Source: Microscillaceae bacterium (GTDB lineage Bacteria; Bacteroidota; Bacteroidia; Cytophagales; Microscillaceae). From it: a stretch of DNA of 64,000 nucleotides. Positions 37,031-45,220 of the stretch are shown piece by piece. Location of the stretch: contig JAABSX010000006.1 of assembly GCA_011390205.1 (NCBI GenBank), positions 62,001 to 126,000 on the forward strand, read 5' to 3'. Positions within the stretch are counted from its first letter, which is position 1. Each line of letters starts with the position of its first letter. The position numbers and the translations under genes are program-made. The notes beneath the pieces are model-generated. The model ran no database searches, was not told where the DNA came from, and worked only from the letters and a program-made list of their open reading frames with translations.

Positions 37031-38325
37031 TACAAACTCCAGTATTTCATGTTCTTAATTTTCCCTTTGTAAGTACCTTTAATATCTACCAGAAGTGCAT
37101 CTTCCTTGGTGATAGATTGGAAGTATGCCTCATCAAAATCAAGATATTCCCTATGATTGACCGCCACAATCACAGCATCATAGTCTTTGCCTATCCGTTG
37201 GTTTAGGTGGATTCCGTATTCATGCTCAAATTCTTCGGCATCAGCCATAGGGTCTGCTATGTCGAGGTCAATGTTAAAGTCGTTTAATTCACGGATAATG
37301 TCCACTACTTTGGAATTACGAATGTCTTTTACATTTTCTTTGAAAGTAACCCCCATGAGCAAGATACGCAATTCATTGAGTTTTTTACCTGAAGATTTCA
37401 GTACATTTTTGATGGTCTGATTGGCTACATAATATCCCATTGAATCATTGATATTTCGCCCGCTGAGGATTACCTTTGGGTTATGCCCTAGTTTGCTTGC
37501 TTTGTAGGTGAGGTAATAAGGGTCGACCCCGATACAATGCCCACCTACTAGCCCAGGCGTAAATTTCAAAAAATTCCATTTAGTGCCTGCCGCCTCGAGC
37601 ACTTCGTAGGTGTTGATGTTCATTTTATTGAAAATCAGCGAAAGCTCATTCATCAATGCAATGTTCAAATCCCGTTGTGTATTTTCAATGATTTTGGCAG
37701 CTTCTGCCACTTTGATAGAAGAGGCTCTATGCACACCCGCTTCTACCACAAGTTCATATACCTTGGCTACTTCTTCGGCTGATGTGGCACAACTGCCTGA
37801 TACGACTTTGATGATGGTTTCAAGCGTATGCACTTTATCGCCTGGATTGATGCGCTCAGGGGAGTAACCCACTTTGAAATCTTCTTGAAACTTCAAACCA
37901 GATTCACGCTCTAGCACAGGAATACAATCTTCTTCTGTGCAGCCAGGATAGACTGTGGACTCATAGACCACATAATCACCTTTTTTCAAGACCTTGCCCA
38001 CAGTCCGAGAAGCAGAAAGTAGTGGTGTCAGATCAGGGGTGTTGCTTGCATCAATGGGTGTAGGCACTGCCACTACAAAGAAAGTGGCTGCTTTGAGTTC
38101 TTCCAATTGATTTGTAAAAGTGATGTCTGCCCCTTCAAAAGCCTCATCTTCTAACTCAAAGTTAGGGTCTTTGCCTTGGTTGAGGGTTTTGATTTTGGCT
38201 TCGCTGATGTCAAAGCCGATTACTTTCACTTTTTTGGCAAAAGCCAAAGCCACGGGTAATCCTACATAGCCCAAGCCTATCACAGCAAGGGTCTGGGTTT
38301 TGTTAAGTAAATTTTGGTATATCAT
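37030..38325 (-). CDS. UDP-N-acetylhexosamine 6-dehydrogenase (WbpO/TviB-like)
   Basis: Nucleotide-sugar dehydrogenase that oxidises a UDP-HexNAc to its uronic acid with two NAD+. Rossmann motif VIGLGYVGLPVALAFA near residue 14; VAVPTPID; ESTVYPGCTEE; GYSPERINPGD; catalytic Cys in GLVGGHCIGVDPYYL; C-terminal domain LLMGVTFKENVKDIRNS. 431 aa. The YSPERINPGD and GHCIGVDPYY forms favour the GalNAc/GlcNAc group over UDP-glucose dehydrogenase. It heads a leftward pair with rfbB and is bracketed by palindromic repeats. Confidence 0.92.
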   Translation of the reverse strand: MIYQNLLNKTQTLAVIGLGYVGLPVALAFAKKVKVIGFDISEAKIKTLNQGKDPNFELEDEAFEGADITFTNQLEELKAATFFVVAVPTPIDASNTPDLTPLLSASRTVGKVLKKGDYVVYESTVYPGCTEEDCIPVLERESGLKFQEDFKVGYSPERINPGDKVHTLETIIKVVSGSCATSAEEVAKVYELVVEAGVHRASSIKVAEAAKIIENTQRDLNIALMNELSLIFNKMNINTYEVLEAAGTKWNFLKFTPGLVGGHCIGVDPYYLTYKASKLGHNPKVILSGRNINDSMGYYVANQTIKNVLKSSGKKLNELRILLMGVTFKENVKDIRNSKVVDIIRELNDFNIDLDIADPMADAEEFEHEYGIHLNQRIGKDYDAVIVAVNHREYLDFDEAYFQSITKEDALLVDIKGTYKGKIKNMKYWSL

Positions 38326-38330
38326 ATTTT

Positions 38331-38370
38331 TTTTAAAGCCCCCTCGCCCCCAAAGGGGGGATTTTTGAGG
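38331..38370 (+). repeat. Palindromic intergenic repeat, copy 1
   Basis: 40-nt element beginning ttttaaagcc; the core is a hairpin cccc-caaa-gggg. It is repeated exactly 60 nt downstream with four substitutions (copy 2). Confidence 0.8.
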
Positions 38371-38390
38371 ATTTTTGTTGGGTAATTGGT

Positions 38391-38430
38391 TTTTAAAGCT
38401 CCCTCGCTCCCAAAGGAGGAATTTTTGAGG
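38391..38430 (+). repeat. Palindromic intergenic repeat, copy 2
   Basis: 36 of 40 bases match copy 1. Two of the four changes are compensatory: C to T and G to A at paired positions convert the stem cccc/gggg to ctcc/ggag, keeping the hairpin. Confidence 0.8.
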
Positions 38431-38441
38431 GTCTTAGGGTG

Positions 38442-38951
38442 TTAAGACCTCTTTATCACAAAAAAGATGTCTTTTTTCTTAACTTCTTTTTTCTCAACAG
38501 CCATACATACCATATCAGCCACGGTCAAGGCATCAGGATTCCACTGTTTTTTATTCGGTTTTCTGTAGTTTGGCTCATTGTTAAATAAATTTGATATTAA
38601 ATTTGCTATCAATAAGAAAGCTATTATTCCTACCAAAAACATCAAGAAACTCAGAGGATAATAAAATAATATACTAAGGAGAAATAGCAATACACCCATG
38701 AGAGTTATAAAAGAAAACCAAGTTGGTGAGGAAGTATTTTCTTCTAAATCATCTTCTACTGTAATATCAAATGCTTTTGCAAAGTCATCACCCATGTAGA
38801 ATATATCTTCATCATATATCATTAGGTCATCTTCCAAACCTGCATAAATACCTATTTCATGGCTTTCGATTCCTGTATGGTCAGCTAAAAATGCTTTTAC
38901 CTTTTCGCAATGTGTTCGAAGTTCGGCAAATGTGATTTCTTTGGTTATCAT
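38442..38951 (-). CDS. Putative membrane protein with DUF1493/acyl-carrier-like N-terminal part
   Basis: 169 aa from ATG 38951 (the longer frame to 39014 is rejected). The N-terminal 75 residues (VKAFLADHTGIESHEI, then LEDDLMIYDEDIFYMGDDFAKAFDI) resemble the acidic, four-helix, carrier-like pattern of DUF1493 proteins. Two adjacent hydrophobic helices follow (about 80-122: FITLMGVLLFLLSILFYYP and FLMFLVGIIAFLLIANLI), then a basic stretch, then LTVADMVCMAVEKKEVKKK, which looks like the last helix of the same fold. So the membrane hairpin appears inserted within a carrier-like domain. No Ser of a canonical phosphopantetheine DSL motif is present. Function unknown; the family assignment is tentative. 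Confidence 0.6.
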   Translation of the reverse strand: MITKEITFAELRTHCEKVKAFLADHTGIESHEIGIYAGLEDDLMIYDEDIFYMGDDFAKAFDITVEDDLEENTSSPTWFSFITLMGVLLFLLSILFYYPLSFLMFLVGIIAFLLIANLISNLFNNEPNYRKPNKKQWNPDALTVADMVCMAVEKKEVKKKDIFFVIKRS

Positions 38952-39055
38952 ATTCTTGTTTTGTTTAAACTGTATATACTTGTATGTACTCTCGTTATCA
39001 ACTGAAAATCCCAAACTTCATTATTTACATTAAATTTGTCTTAGCCCCTTGTAAC

Positions 39056-39080
39056 ACACCTTCAGATTCCTACGGAATGA
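39056..39080 (+). repeat. 25-nt direct repeat, left copy
   Basis: Core ttcctacggaatga; 22 of 25 bases match the sequence at 40741-40765. The two copies bracket the Uma2/toxin-antitoxin patch. Confidence 0.55.
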
Positions 39081-39403
39081 TAGAATAATAAGTAGGATAC
39101 AACAAAAGTAGCATTTTTGAATGTTCTATTTAAAACTTCAATATGTGATATTTTCCCCCAAATATAGTACTTTTTTCCAAAAGGCATTCCACCTATGGTG
39201 TTTTTAGATGAATACCATACTTCTATACAAAAATTGATTAGACAGAATTTCAGGATTGACAAGATGGGCGATGTATCTGTTTTTTTTAAATTGCGCTTCA
39301 AATCCCACCAAACCCCTCTATGTGTTCTATGATTCTATGTGTTTTTTTATTTTGTATAGTAGTATGGATGAATACTTATGTGTGTTCATTACTAAAATTT
39401 TCT

Positions 39404-39411
39404 TATGTTTG
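39404..39411 (+). promoter_or_regulatory. Candidate -7 box for the Uma2 gene
   Basis: TATGTTTG fits TAnnTTTG, 43 nt before the ATG at 39455. No TTG at the right distance. Confidence 0.35.
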
Positions 39412-39454
39412 TAAGAAGTATCATTCGCAAAATTTCCCAAAAAATTAAAAGAAT

Positions 39455-40039
39455 ATGTCCACACGCACTAAAATATCTGTAGAAGAATACCTCGAGCGAG
39501 AGGCAAAAGCAGAGTATAAGAGCGAATACCATGGTGGCGAAGTCCTAGCAATGGCAGTAGCATCAGAAAAACACAACACAATTGTAAGCAATTTGATATT
39601 CCTAATCAACCGCTGTATCTGGGACAAAGATTGTAAAGTATATGCCAATGACTTATTGCTAAAACTTGAAAAGTGCGATAAATATGTCTATCCCGATGTA
39701 GTGTTGGTCTGTGGGGAGGTACAGCTAGAGCAGCACAAAGGGATAGATGCCTTACTCAACCCGATGGTGGTGATAGAAGTGCTTTCTGAAAGTACCCAAG
39801 GCTATGATGGCAATGAAAAAATGCAGTGCTACTTTGAATTGACAAGCCTCCAACAATACATATTAATCGATAGCAAAAAAATGTATATTCAAGATTACCA
39901 AAAAACCAACTCAGAGGATTGGCTCATGAAAATCGTCAAAAATGAGCAAGACAAAATTAAGATTCAAGACTGTGAAATCAGCTTAGAAGATATTTATAGG
40001 AAAGTGGGGTTTGAGGTGAAGGGGGGAGAAAAGTCCTAA
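39455..40039 (+). CDS. Uma2 family protein (DUF820, PD-(D/E)XK endonuclease-like)
   Basis: 194-residue soluble protein of a family abundant in Cyanobacteria and Bacteroidetes, predicted to have a restriction-endonuclease fold. Visible motifs: SVEEYLEREAKAEYKSEYHGG at the N terminus; the metal-site Asp in YPDVVLVCG; Glu in PMVVIEVLSEST; and YILIDSKK. The biological role is unresolved; links to mobile DNA are only suggested. Its last 25 codons before GGEKS are repeated at 40869-40943 with synonymous changes only. Confidence 0.85.
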   Translation: MSTRTKISVEEYLEREAKAEYKSEYHGGEVLAMAVASEKHNTIVSNLIFLINRCIWDKDCKVYANDLLLKLEKCDKYVYPDVVLVCGEVQLEQHKGIDALLNPMVVIEVLSESTQGYDGNEKMQCYFELTSLQQYILIDSKKMYIQDYQKTNSEDWLMKIVKNEQDKIKIQDCEISLEDIYRKVGFEVKGGEKS

Positions 40040-40095
40040 TTACAGAAAATCAAACTTTTAGCCCCTTGGATTTTGTTACATCTAAAAAAAGAGGA

Positions 40096-40323
40096 ATGAT
40101 GAGCATAGAAAGCAAAAAACTAGATTTTATTCAATCTTTCTTATTACTTCAAGATATGGAAACTGTCTTGGTGTTAGAAAGAATTTTGAAAGAAGCCCTA
40201 ATGCAAGAGTGCACAGACAATGGTTTTGAAGTGGAAACATTCGTAAACGAAATCGAGAAGCGCAGAGAAATTTCAGGGCAAGTATCCGCACATAAAATAG
40301 ATCAACTTTTTAAAGATATATGA
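40096..40323 (+). CDS. Antitoxin of a VapBC-like pair
   Basis: 75 aa from ATG 40096 (ATG 40099 is equally possible); short, charged and helix-rich (SKKLDFIQSFLLLQDMETVLVLERIL, shortened here to its first 20: SKKLDFIQSFLLLQDMETVL). The stop overlaps the toxin start by 4 nt (ATGA), as is usual for these modules. The N terminus does not show a clear AbrB or RHH DNA-binding motif, so the antitoxin type is undefined. The call rests on context with the PIN gene. Similar short proteins accompany PIN toxins in Bacteroidetes and Cyanobacteria. Confidence 0.75.
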   Translation: MMSIESKKLDFIQSFLLLQDMETVLVLERILKEALMQECTDNGFEVETFVNEIEKRREISGQVSAHKIDQLFKDI

Positions 40324-40724
40324 ATCAGGCATTGATAGATACCAATATCATTTCTTATTATTTGTTTGGGGATTATCCAAATGTAGTCCAGAGCTTTGAT
40401 GCGTATATCCAACAATATGCTTTTGTGTCTATCGGGAGACCTACTATTTATGAAATTTTGAGTGGCTTAAAAGCTAAAAATGCTTCTCAAAAACTAAAGC
40501 AGTTTGAAGCTTTTATAATGCAACACAAAGTGCTTGAAATTACTGAAAAGAGTACACAAATATCTTCTGATATTTATGCCATTCTGCGAAATAAAGGGAT
40601 AATTATTGGTGAAAATGATATTTATCTGGCAGGAATAGCACTTGAAAATAATTTAGAACTCTGCACAAACAATAGCAAACATTTTAGGGACATTCCTAAC
40701 CTTAGACTTGTAAATTGGGTTTGA
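40320..40724 (+). CDS. PIN-domain ribonuclease toxin (VapC-like)
   Basis: 134-residue PIN nuclease. Acidic active site: Asp7 in LIDTNIISYYLFGD, Glu in PTIYEILSGL, Asp in GENDIYLAGIA, and the C-terminal TNNSKHFRDIPNLRLVNW, typical of VapC. All key residues are kept, so it is probably active and neutralised by the adjacent upstream gene. The pair lies inside a segment bracketed by a Uma2 gene and a Uma2 fragment. Confidence 0.9.
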   Translation: MNQALIDTNIISYYLFGDYPNVVQSFDAYIQQYAFVSIGRPTIYEILSGLKAKNASQKLKQFEAFIMQHKVLEITEKSTQISSDIYAILRNKGIIIGENDIYLAGIALENNLELCTNNSKHFRDIPNLRLVNWV

Positions 40725-40740
40725 AAATGAAGCAGATTGG

Positions 40741-40765
40741 ACACCTTCCTATTCCTACGGCATGA
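40741..40765 (+). repeat. 25-nt direct repeat, right copy
   Basis: Core ttcctacggcatga; 22 of 25 identical to 39056-39080, same orientation. Starts 16 nt after the PIN toxin stop. Confidence 0.55.
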
Positions 40766-40868
40766 GCATAGCCATCAAACTATAGAGCTGTCACGTATTG
40801 ACTTGGAAGCATTTAGTAATTTAAGAGCTACATACAAACATAGAATGCTTGGTTTTTTGATTCTTTTG

Positions 40869-40949
40869 CAAGACAAAATCAAGATTCAAGATTGTGAAAT
40901 CAGTTTAGAGGATATTTATAGGAAAGTGGGCTTTGAGGTGAAGGCTTAG
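40869..40949 (+). pseudogene. 3' fragment of a second Uma2 gene
   Basis: 25 codons, from QDKIKIQDCEIS to VGFEVK, are protein-identical to the Uma2 gene at 39947-40021. There are five nucleotide differences, all at synonymous third positions, followed by Ala and a TAG stop. The sequence upstream of it (back to a TTG at 40737) has no Uma2 character, so the fragment has no proper N-terminal region. It is interpreted as the remnant of a once-functional paralogue. Confidence 0.75.
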
Positions 40950-40954
40950 TATTA

Positions 40955-40985
40955 GACGTGGCATTTTGTTGAAAAATGCCACGTC
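40955..40985. terminator. Hairpin between the Uma2 fragment and thrS
   Basis: Perfect 13-bp stem (gacgtggcatttt and its complement), 5-nt loop. Sits just before the thrS stop on the opposite strand. There is no long T run on either side, so the terminator role is likely but not certain. Confidence 0.6.
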
Positions 40986-40990
40986 TTCAA

Positions 40991-41034
40991 ACCCTCATCA
41001 AACTCTCCCTTCGGGAGTTGTGGGGCTGAAAGCC
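40991..41034 (-). repeat. Palindromic repeat, copy 4, overlapping the thrS 3' end
   Basis: Minus-strand reading GCCCCACAACTCCCGAAGG, then GAGAGTTTGATGAGGG, follows the element at 38331-38430 (AAAGCYCC, YCCC hairpin, GGG-rich arm, TTTGAGG). It encodes the last residues (about [11 protein letters not shown]) and stop codon of ThrRS. Confidence 0.55.
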
Positions 41035-42971
41035 GTCACTTTATCTGTTTCATCTTTAAATCGCTGTACAAACTCTTCGGGGGTGAAGCTACCCAAATCA
41101 CCTTCGCCTTGCTTGCGGAGAGAAACTTGCCCTGCTTCTGCCTCTTTTTCACCTACGATGAGCATATAAGGCACTTTGCGTACTTCAGCATCACGGATTT
41201 TTCGGCCGATTTTCTCGTCACGGTCATCCATAAAGCCCTTGATGTCATGCTCTTGGAGTTCTCTGAATACTTTTTGGGCATACTCGTGGTATTTTTCAGA
41301 GATAGGCAATACAGCAATCTGCTCAGGGGCAAGCCAAAGGGGAAATTTACCTGCAGTACTTTCTATCAAAATGGCTACAAAACGCTCCATAGAGCCAAAA
41401 GGTGCACGGTGAATCATCACAGGACGGTGTTTTTGATTGTCTGAGCCTGTATATTCTAGCTCGAAGCGTTGAGGTAAATTATAATCTACTTGTATTGTGC
41501 CTAGTTGCCATTTTCTACCAATGGCATCTTTGACCATAAAATCTAACTTAGGGCCATAGAAAGCAGCCTCTCCGAGTTCGGTTACGGTGTTTAAGCCTTT
41601 CTCAATGGTTACTTCGGTGATTTCACGCTCGGCACGCTCCCAGTCTTCATCTTTGCCGATGTATTTCTCACGGTTTTCGGGGTCTCTGAGCGAGATTTGG
41701 GCAGTATATTCTGAAAACCCAAGGGCAGTGAAAACGTATTGCACAAGGTCAATCACTTTTCCAAATTCTTCTTTGACTTGGTCGGGGCGGCAAAAAATAT
41801 GTGCATCATCTTGAGTAAAACCACGCACACGGGTCAAGCCGTGCAGCTCGCCACTTTGCTCATAGCGATAGACTGTTCCAAACTCTGCAAAACGCACAGG
41901 TAAATCTTTGTAAGAATGTGGCTTGGCTTTGTACATTTCGCAGTGATGCGGACAGTTCATTGGTTTGAGTAAGTATTCTTCGTCTTCATCGGGCGTGCGG
42001 ATAGGCTGAAAAGAGTCCTTACCATATTTGGCATAGTGCCCTGAGGTAATGTAAAGTTCTTTGCTGCCAATGTGTGGCGACATTACCTGCTCATAGCCTG
42101 CCCTTACCTGTGCTTTTTTCAAGAAATTTTCCAATCTTTCACGCAAAATTGCTCCTTTGGGGAGCCAAAGCGGAAGCCCTTTGCCTACTTTTTCAGAAAA
42201 AGTAAAGAGTTCCATTTCCTTGCCTATCTTGCGGTGGTCTCGTTTTTCGGCTTCGGCACGCAGTTCTAAAAACTCTTTGAGCTCTTTGGCTTGCGGAAAA
42301 CTGATGCCATAAATACGGGTAAGTTGTTTGCGGTCAGTTTGTCCAAGCCAGTAAGCCCCTGCTACATTGAGCAGTTTTACAGATTTGATTTTATCTGTGG
42401 TAGGGATGTGTGGCCCTCGGCAAAGGTCAGTAAAATTGCCTTGCTCATAAAAAGTAATGCTGCCATCTTCAAGTCTTTCTAAGAGTTCTAATTTGTATTC
42501 ATCTCCTTTTTGTTCAAAGTATTGAATGGCTTCTTGCTTAGAAATATCTTTGCGAAGGTATTCATTTTTTTGCTTGGCGAGCTCGGTCATTTTTTGCTCT
42601 ATCTTCGGGAAGTCATCTTGTGAAATTACGACTCCTTCGGGCGTATCTATGTCATAATAAAAACCTTGCTCAATGGCGGGCCCGATTCCGAACTTCGTAC
42701 CAGGGTAGAGTGCCTCGAGTGCCTCTGCCAAGAGGTGTGCAGAAGAGTGCCAAAAGGTGTTTTTGCCAGCATCATCTTTCCAAGTGAGTAGCTGTAGGCT
42801 ACTGTCTGTATGAATGGGGCGGGTAGCGTCCCAGACTTCTCCATTTACTTTGGCTGATAATACATTGCGCATCAAGCCTTCGCTGATGCTTTGAGCTACC
42901 TCTAGGCTCGTAGTGCCTTGTGGGTATTGACGCACGCTGCCATCGGGCAGGGTGATGTTGATTTGAGTCAT
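40998..42971 (-). CDS. thrS: Threonyl-tRNA synthetase
   Basis: Charges tRNA-Thr. Order: TGS domain (1 to about 65, [19 protein letters not shown]), editing domain with the [11 protein letters not shown] His motif, class II catalytic core ([13 protein letters not shown], motif 2 [29 protein letters not shown]), and anticodon-binding domain ([14 protein letters not shown]). 657 aa, slightly over the usual length of about 645. The final dozen residues (SPTTPEGRV) are not family sequence and coincide with a palindromic repeat. ATG 42971. Confidence 0.97.
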   Translation of the reverse strand: MTQINITLPDGSVRQYPQGTTSLEVAQSISEGLMRNVLSAKVNGEVWDATRPIHTDSSLQLLTWKDDAGKNTFWHSSAHLLAEALEALYPGTKFGIGPAIEQGFYYDIDTPEGVVISQDDFPKIEQKMTELAKQKNEYLRKDISKQEAIQYFEQKGDEYKLELLERLEDGSITFYEQGNFTDLCRGPHIPTTDKIKSVKLLNVAGAYWLGQTDRKQLTRIYGISFPQAKELKEFLELRAEAEKRDHRKIGKEMELFTFSEKVGKGLPLWLPKGAILRERLENFLKKAQVRAGYEQVMSPHIGSKELYITSGHYAKYGKDSFQPIRTPDEDEEYLLKPMNCPHHCEMYKAKPHSYKDLPVRFAEFGTVYRYEQSGELHGLTRVRGFTQDDAHIFCRPDQVKEEFGKVIDLVQYVFTALGFSEYTAQISLRDPENREKYIGKDEDWERAEREITEVTIEKGLNTVTELGEAAFYGPKLDFMVKDAIGRKWQLGTIQVDYNLPQRFELEYTGSDNQKHRPVMIHRAPFGSMERFVAILIESTAGKFPLWLAPEQIAVLPISEKYHEYAQKVFRELQEHDIKGFMDDRDEKIGRKIRDAEVRKVPYMLIVGEKEAEAGQVSLRKQGEGDLGSFTPEEFVQRFKDETDKVTAFSPTTPEGRV

Positions 42972-43114
42972 AATCTTTATTTTTTAGAGAAAAATCCTCG
43001 ACCTTACAAACAATCGAGGTCTAAGCCTCTGGGTTTAATTACGGCAAAATTGCGTATTTTTAGGCATAAAACCAATAAATTATCAATGAGAGAAAATCAA
43101 TGAAATATATACAT

Positions 43115-43122
43115 TATTTTTG
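43115..43122 (+). promoter_or_regulatory. Candidate -7 box for the class V aminotransferase gene
   Basis: TATTTTTG fits TAnnTTTG, 21 nt before the ATG at 43144. No clear -33. Confidence 0.4.
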
Positions 43123-43143
43123 CAAAAAAAATTGAAGATTAAA

Positions 43144-44232
43144 ATGAGCCATCAAACCTTCCTTACACCTGGTCCTTCTGCACTTTATCCTAGTTTTGAG
43201 AAGCACCTCCGCACAGCCCTTGATGCACAGATTCCTTCTATTTCACACAGAGGCAAGAAGTTTCAGTCCATTTACAGAGAGACTTTTGAGGCATTGCAGG
43301 AGTTGTTTTCTTTGCCCGAGGAGTATGCTGTGTTGTTTTGTGGCTCTGCCAATGAAATCTGGGAACGTCTTTTGATGAATTGTGTAGAAAAACATTCTTT
43401 TCACTTGGTCAATGGGGCTTTTTCTAAGAAGTTTTACCAATTTTCGCAACAGCTACACCTGCAAAGTGGGCAACAAACGGCTGCTTTTGGAGCGGGTTTT
43501 GAGCTAGAAAATACCCAAATTCCCAAGGATACTGAGCTTTTGGCACTGACACATAATGAAACCAGTGCTGGAGTCATCATGCCCGAAGAAGTCATACATC
43601 AACTTGCCACACAAAACCCTGATGCACTCACCGTAGTAGATATGGTTTCGTCTGCTCCTTACCCTCAGCTAGATTTTAGAAAGATTGATTCGGCCTATTT
43701 TTCGGTACAAAAAGCCTTCGGAATGCCTGCGGGTTTGGGCGTATGGCTCGTCAACAAGGCTTGTCTTGCCAAAGCAGAGGAAATAGAAAAAAACATCGAA
43801 GGCCGTTCCACAGGTACTTATCACCGCCTTACACACCTCTGGGAAACCTTTGAAAAGTTTGAAACACCCGAAACGCCCAATGTGCTAGGCATTTATTTAT
43901 TGGGGAAAATAGCCCAAGATATGCTCCAAAAAGGCCGTGATACCATCCGAAAAGAAACCGACCTAAAAGCCAACATGCTTTATGATTTTGTAGAAAAAAA
44001 AGAAGGATTGGAGATTTTTGTGCAAAACCCCGCACATCGCTCGCCCACAGTAATCGTGGTGAATACTGCCACTGAGTCAAGCAAAATCATCCAAAAAATA
44101 GCCGCAAAAGGCTTTGAGATAGGCAGCGGATACGGTGAGTATAAAAACAAGCAAATCAGAATTGCCAATTTTCCTGCCACCTCCGTGGCTCAGATAGAAG
44201 AATTTATCAAAGTTTTAGACCAATCTGTTTAG
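43144..44232 (+). CDS. Class V PLP-dependent aminotransferase (phosphoserine aminotransferase-like)
   Basis: 362 aa from ATG 43144; the TTG at 43120 is ignored. N-terminal TFLTPGPSALYPSFEKH and SISHRGKKFQSIY, then FCGSANEIWERLL, LTHNETSAGV, VVDMVSSAPYPQLDF, and the PLP-lysine site SVQKAFGMPAGLGVW. This sequence type is annotated in Bacteroidetes as SerC-like, but differs from classical SerC, so the substrate (3-phosphohydroxypyruvate versus alanine/glyoxylate) is uncertain. Followed by sufE 67 nt later, which has its own promoter candidate. Confidence 0.85.
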   Translation: MSHQTFLTPGPSALYPSFEKHLRTALDAQIPSISHRGKKFQSIYRETFEALQELFSLPEEYAVLFCGSANEIWERLLMNCVEKHSFHLVNGAFSKKFYQFSQQLHLQSGQQTAAFGAGFELENTQIPKDTELLALTHNETSAGVIMPEEVIHQLATQNPDALTVVDMVSSAPYPQLDFRKIDSAYFSVQKAFGMPAGLGVWLVNKACLAKAEEIEKNIEGRSTGTYHRLTHLWETFEKFETPETPNVLGIYLLGKIAQDMLQKGRDTIRKETDLKANMLYDFVEKKEGLEIFVQNPAHRSPTVIVVNTATESSKIIQKIAAKGFEIGSGYGEYKNKQIRIANFPATSVAQIEEFIKVLDQSV

Positions 44233-44247
44233 TTTGTTGTTCTATGA

Positions 44248-44280
44248 TTGAATTTGATTGAAAATTCATGACTAAATTTG
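44248..44280 (+). promoter_or_regulatory. Promoter candidate for sufE
   Basis: TTG at 44248-44250, 22-nt spacer, TAAATTTG at 44273-44280: a Bacteroidetes-type -33/-7 pair, 19 nt upstream of the ATG. Confidence 0.55.
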
Positions 44281-44299
44281 CAAAAACAAAAATACCAAT

Positions 44300-44725
44300 A
44301 TGTCTATCAACAAAATCCAAGACGAAATCATAGAAGAATTTGATTTATTTGATAACTGGGAAGATAAATATGCTTACCTCATAGAGCTAGGCAAAAAACT
44401 ACCCGCACTCGAAGAAAATCACAAAACAGACGGAAATAAAATCAAGGGCTGCCAATCCAATGTGTGGATACACTCCCAACTCCAAGATGACAAACTCATA
44501 TTTAGGGGAGACAGTGATGCCATCATTGTCAAAGGGCTGGTCAGTACACTGATTCGGGTGCTTTCGGAGCAAAACCCCGCAGAAATCGCTCAAGCAGACC
44601 TCTATTTTTTAGATAAAATCGGAATGCAGCAGCACCTCTCTATGACACGTGCCAATGGGCTGGCATCTATGATTAAGCAAATGAAAATGTATGGCATCGT
44701 CTATCAAAGCAAGCTAGAAGGCTAA
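44300..44725 (+). CDS. sufE: SufE cysteine-desulfurase activator
   Basis: Takes persulfide sulfur from SufS to the SufBCD scaffold for Fe-S cluster assembly. 141 aa with the active Cys in GNKIKGCQSNVWIHSQL and the family segments GLVSTLIRVLSEQNPAEI and LSMTRANGLASMI. The rest of the suf operon is not here, but the SUF accessory gene sufT follows. Confidence 0.94.
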   Translation: MSINKIQDEIIEEFDLFDNWEDKYAYLIELGKKLPALEENHKTDGNKIKGCQSNVWIHSQLQDDKLIFRGDSDAIIVKGLVSTLIRVLSEQNPAEIAQADLYFLDKIGMQQHLSMTRANGLASMIKQMKMYGIVYQSKLEG

Positions 44726-44857
44726 CTGACTCCACTGACAAAAAAGAAGCCCAAGCAAGCAAACTTATTTTTATTGATTCTTGTTAAATGGTCAAATCGT
44801 ATCATAGCTGGGTAGAATATACCTTGCCTTATTTTATTTTAACTTCTTTTCGTAAAT

Positions 44858-45184
44858 ATGAACTCCACAGAAATAGAAATTACCGACTTAAAAGACAAGG
44901 TCGTCAATGCCATCAAAAGCGTATATGACCCCGAAATACCCGTAGATGTCTATGAATTGGGCTTAATTTATGACCTCAAAATCTATCCCGTTAATAATGT
45001 CTATATCCTAATGACACTGACCTCGCCCAATTGCCCTTCTGCCGAAGAGATTCCTTCCGAAATACGTACCAAAGTACAAATGGTAGAAGGAGTCAATGAA
45101 GTAGAGGTAGAGCTTACTTTTGATCCACCTTATCACCAAGATATGATGTCAGAGGCAGCTCAGTTAGAGCTAGGGTTTTTATAG
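44858..45184 (+). CDS. sufT: SufT / DUF59 (MIP18-like) Fe-S assembly protein
   Basis: 108 aa. The DUF59 pattern is clear: AIKSVYDPEIPVDVYELGLIY, MTLTSPNCPSAEEIP and VELTFDPPYHQDMMSEAA. The Cys in SPNCP is the conserved one of this family. Helps maturation of Fe-S proteins. Located 132 nt after sufE on the same strand, consistent with a SUF accessory role. Confidence 0.9.
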   Translation: MNSTEIEITDLKDKVVNAIKSVYDPEIPVDVYELGLIYDLKIYPVNNVYILMTLTSPNCPSAEEIPSEIRTKVQMVEGVNEVEVELTFDPPYHQDMMSEAAQLELGFL

Positions 45185-45220
45185 TTTTTTATTCATTATT
45201 CATTTAATTAATTTATACAT

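Larger units (their letters stand above)
38952..39454. other. Intergenic region left of the Uma2 gene
   Basis: 503 nt, AT-rich. It holds a 25-nt sequence (39056-39080) closely repeated at 40741-40765, and a candidate -7 box at 39404-39411. A minus-strand 79-codon frame at 39062-39301 shows no recognisable protein character and is not called as a gene. Confidence 0.5.

Noticed and set aside
39062-39301. 79-codon minus-strand frame
   Set aside because: No recognisable family, hydrophobic and irregular, overlaps a repeat; not enough evidence for a gene.
40737-40868. N-terminal part of a frame ending in the Uma2 fragment
   Set aside because: Starts with TTG and has no similarity to Uma2; only the 25 last codons are meaningful.
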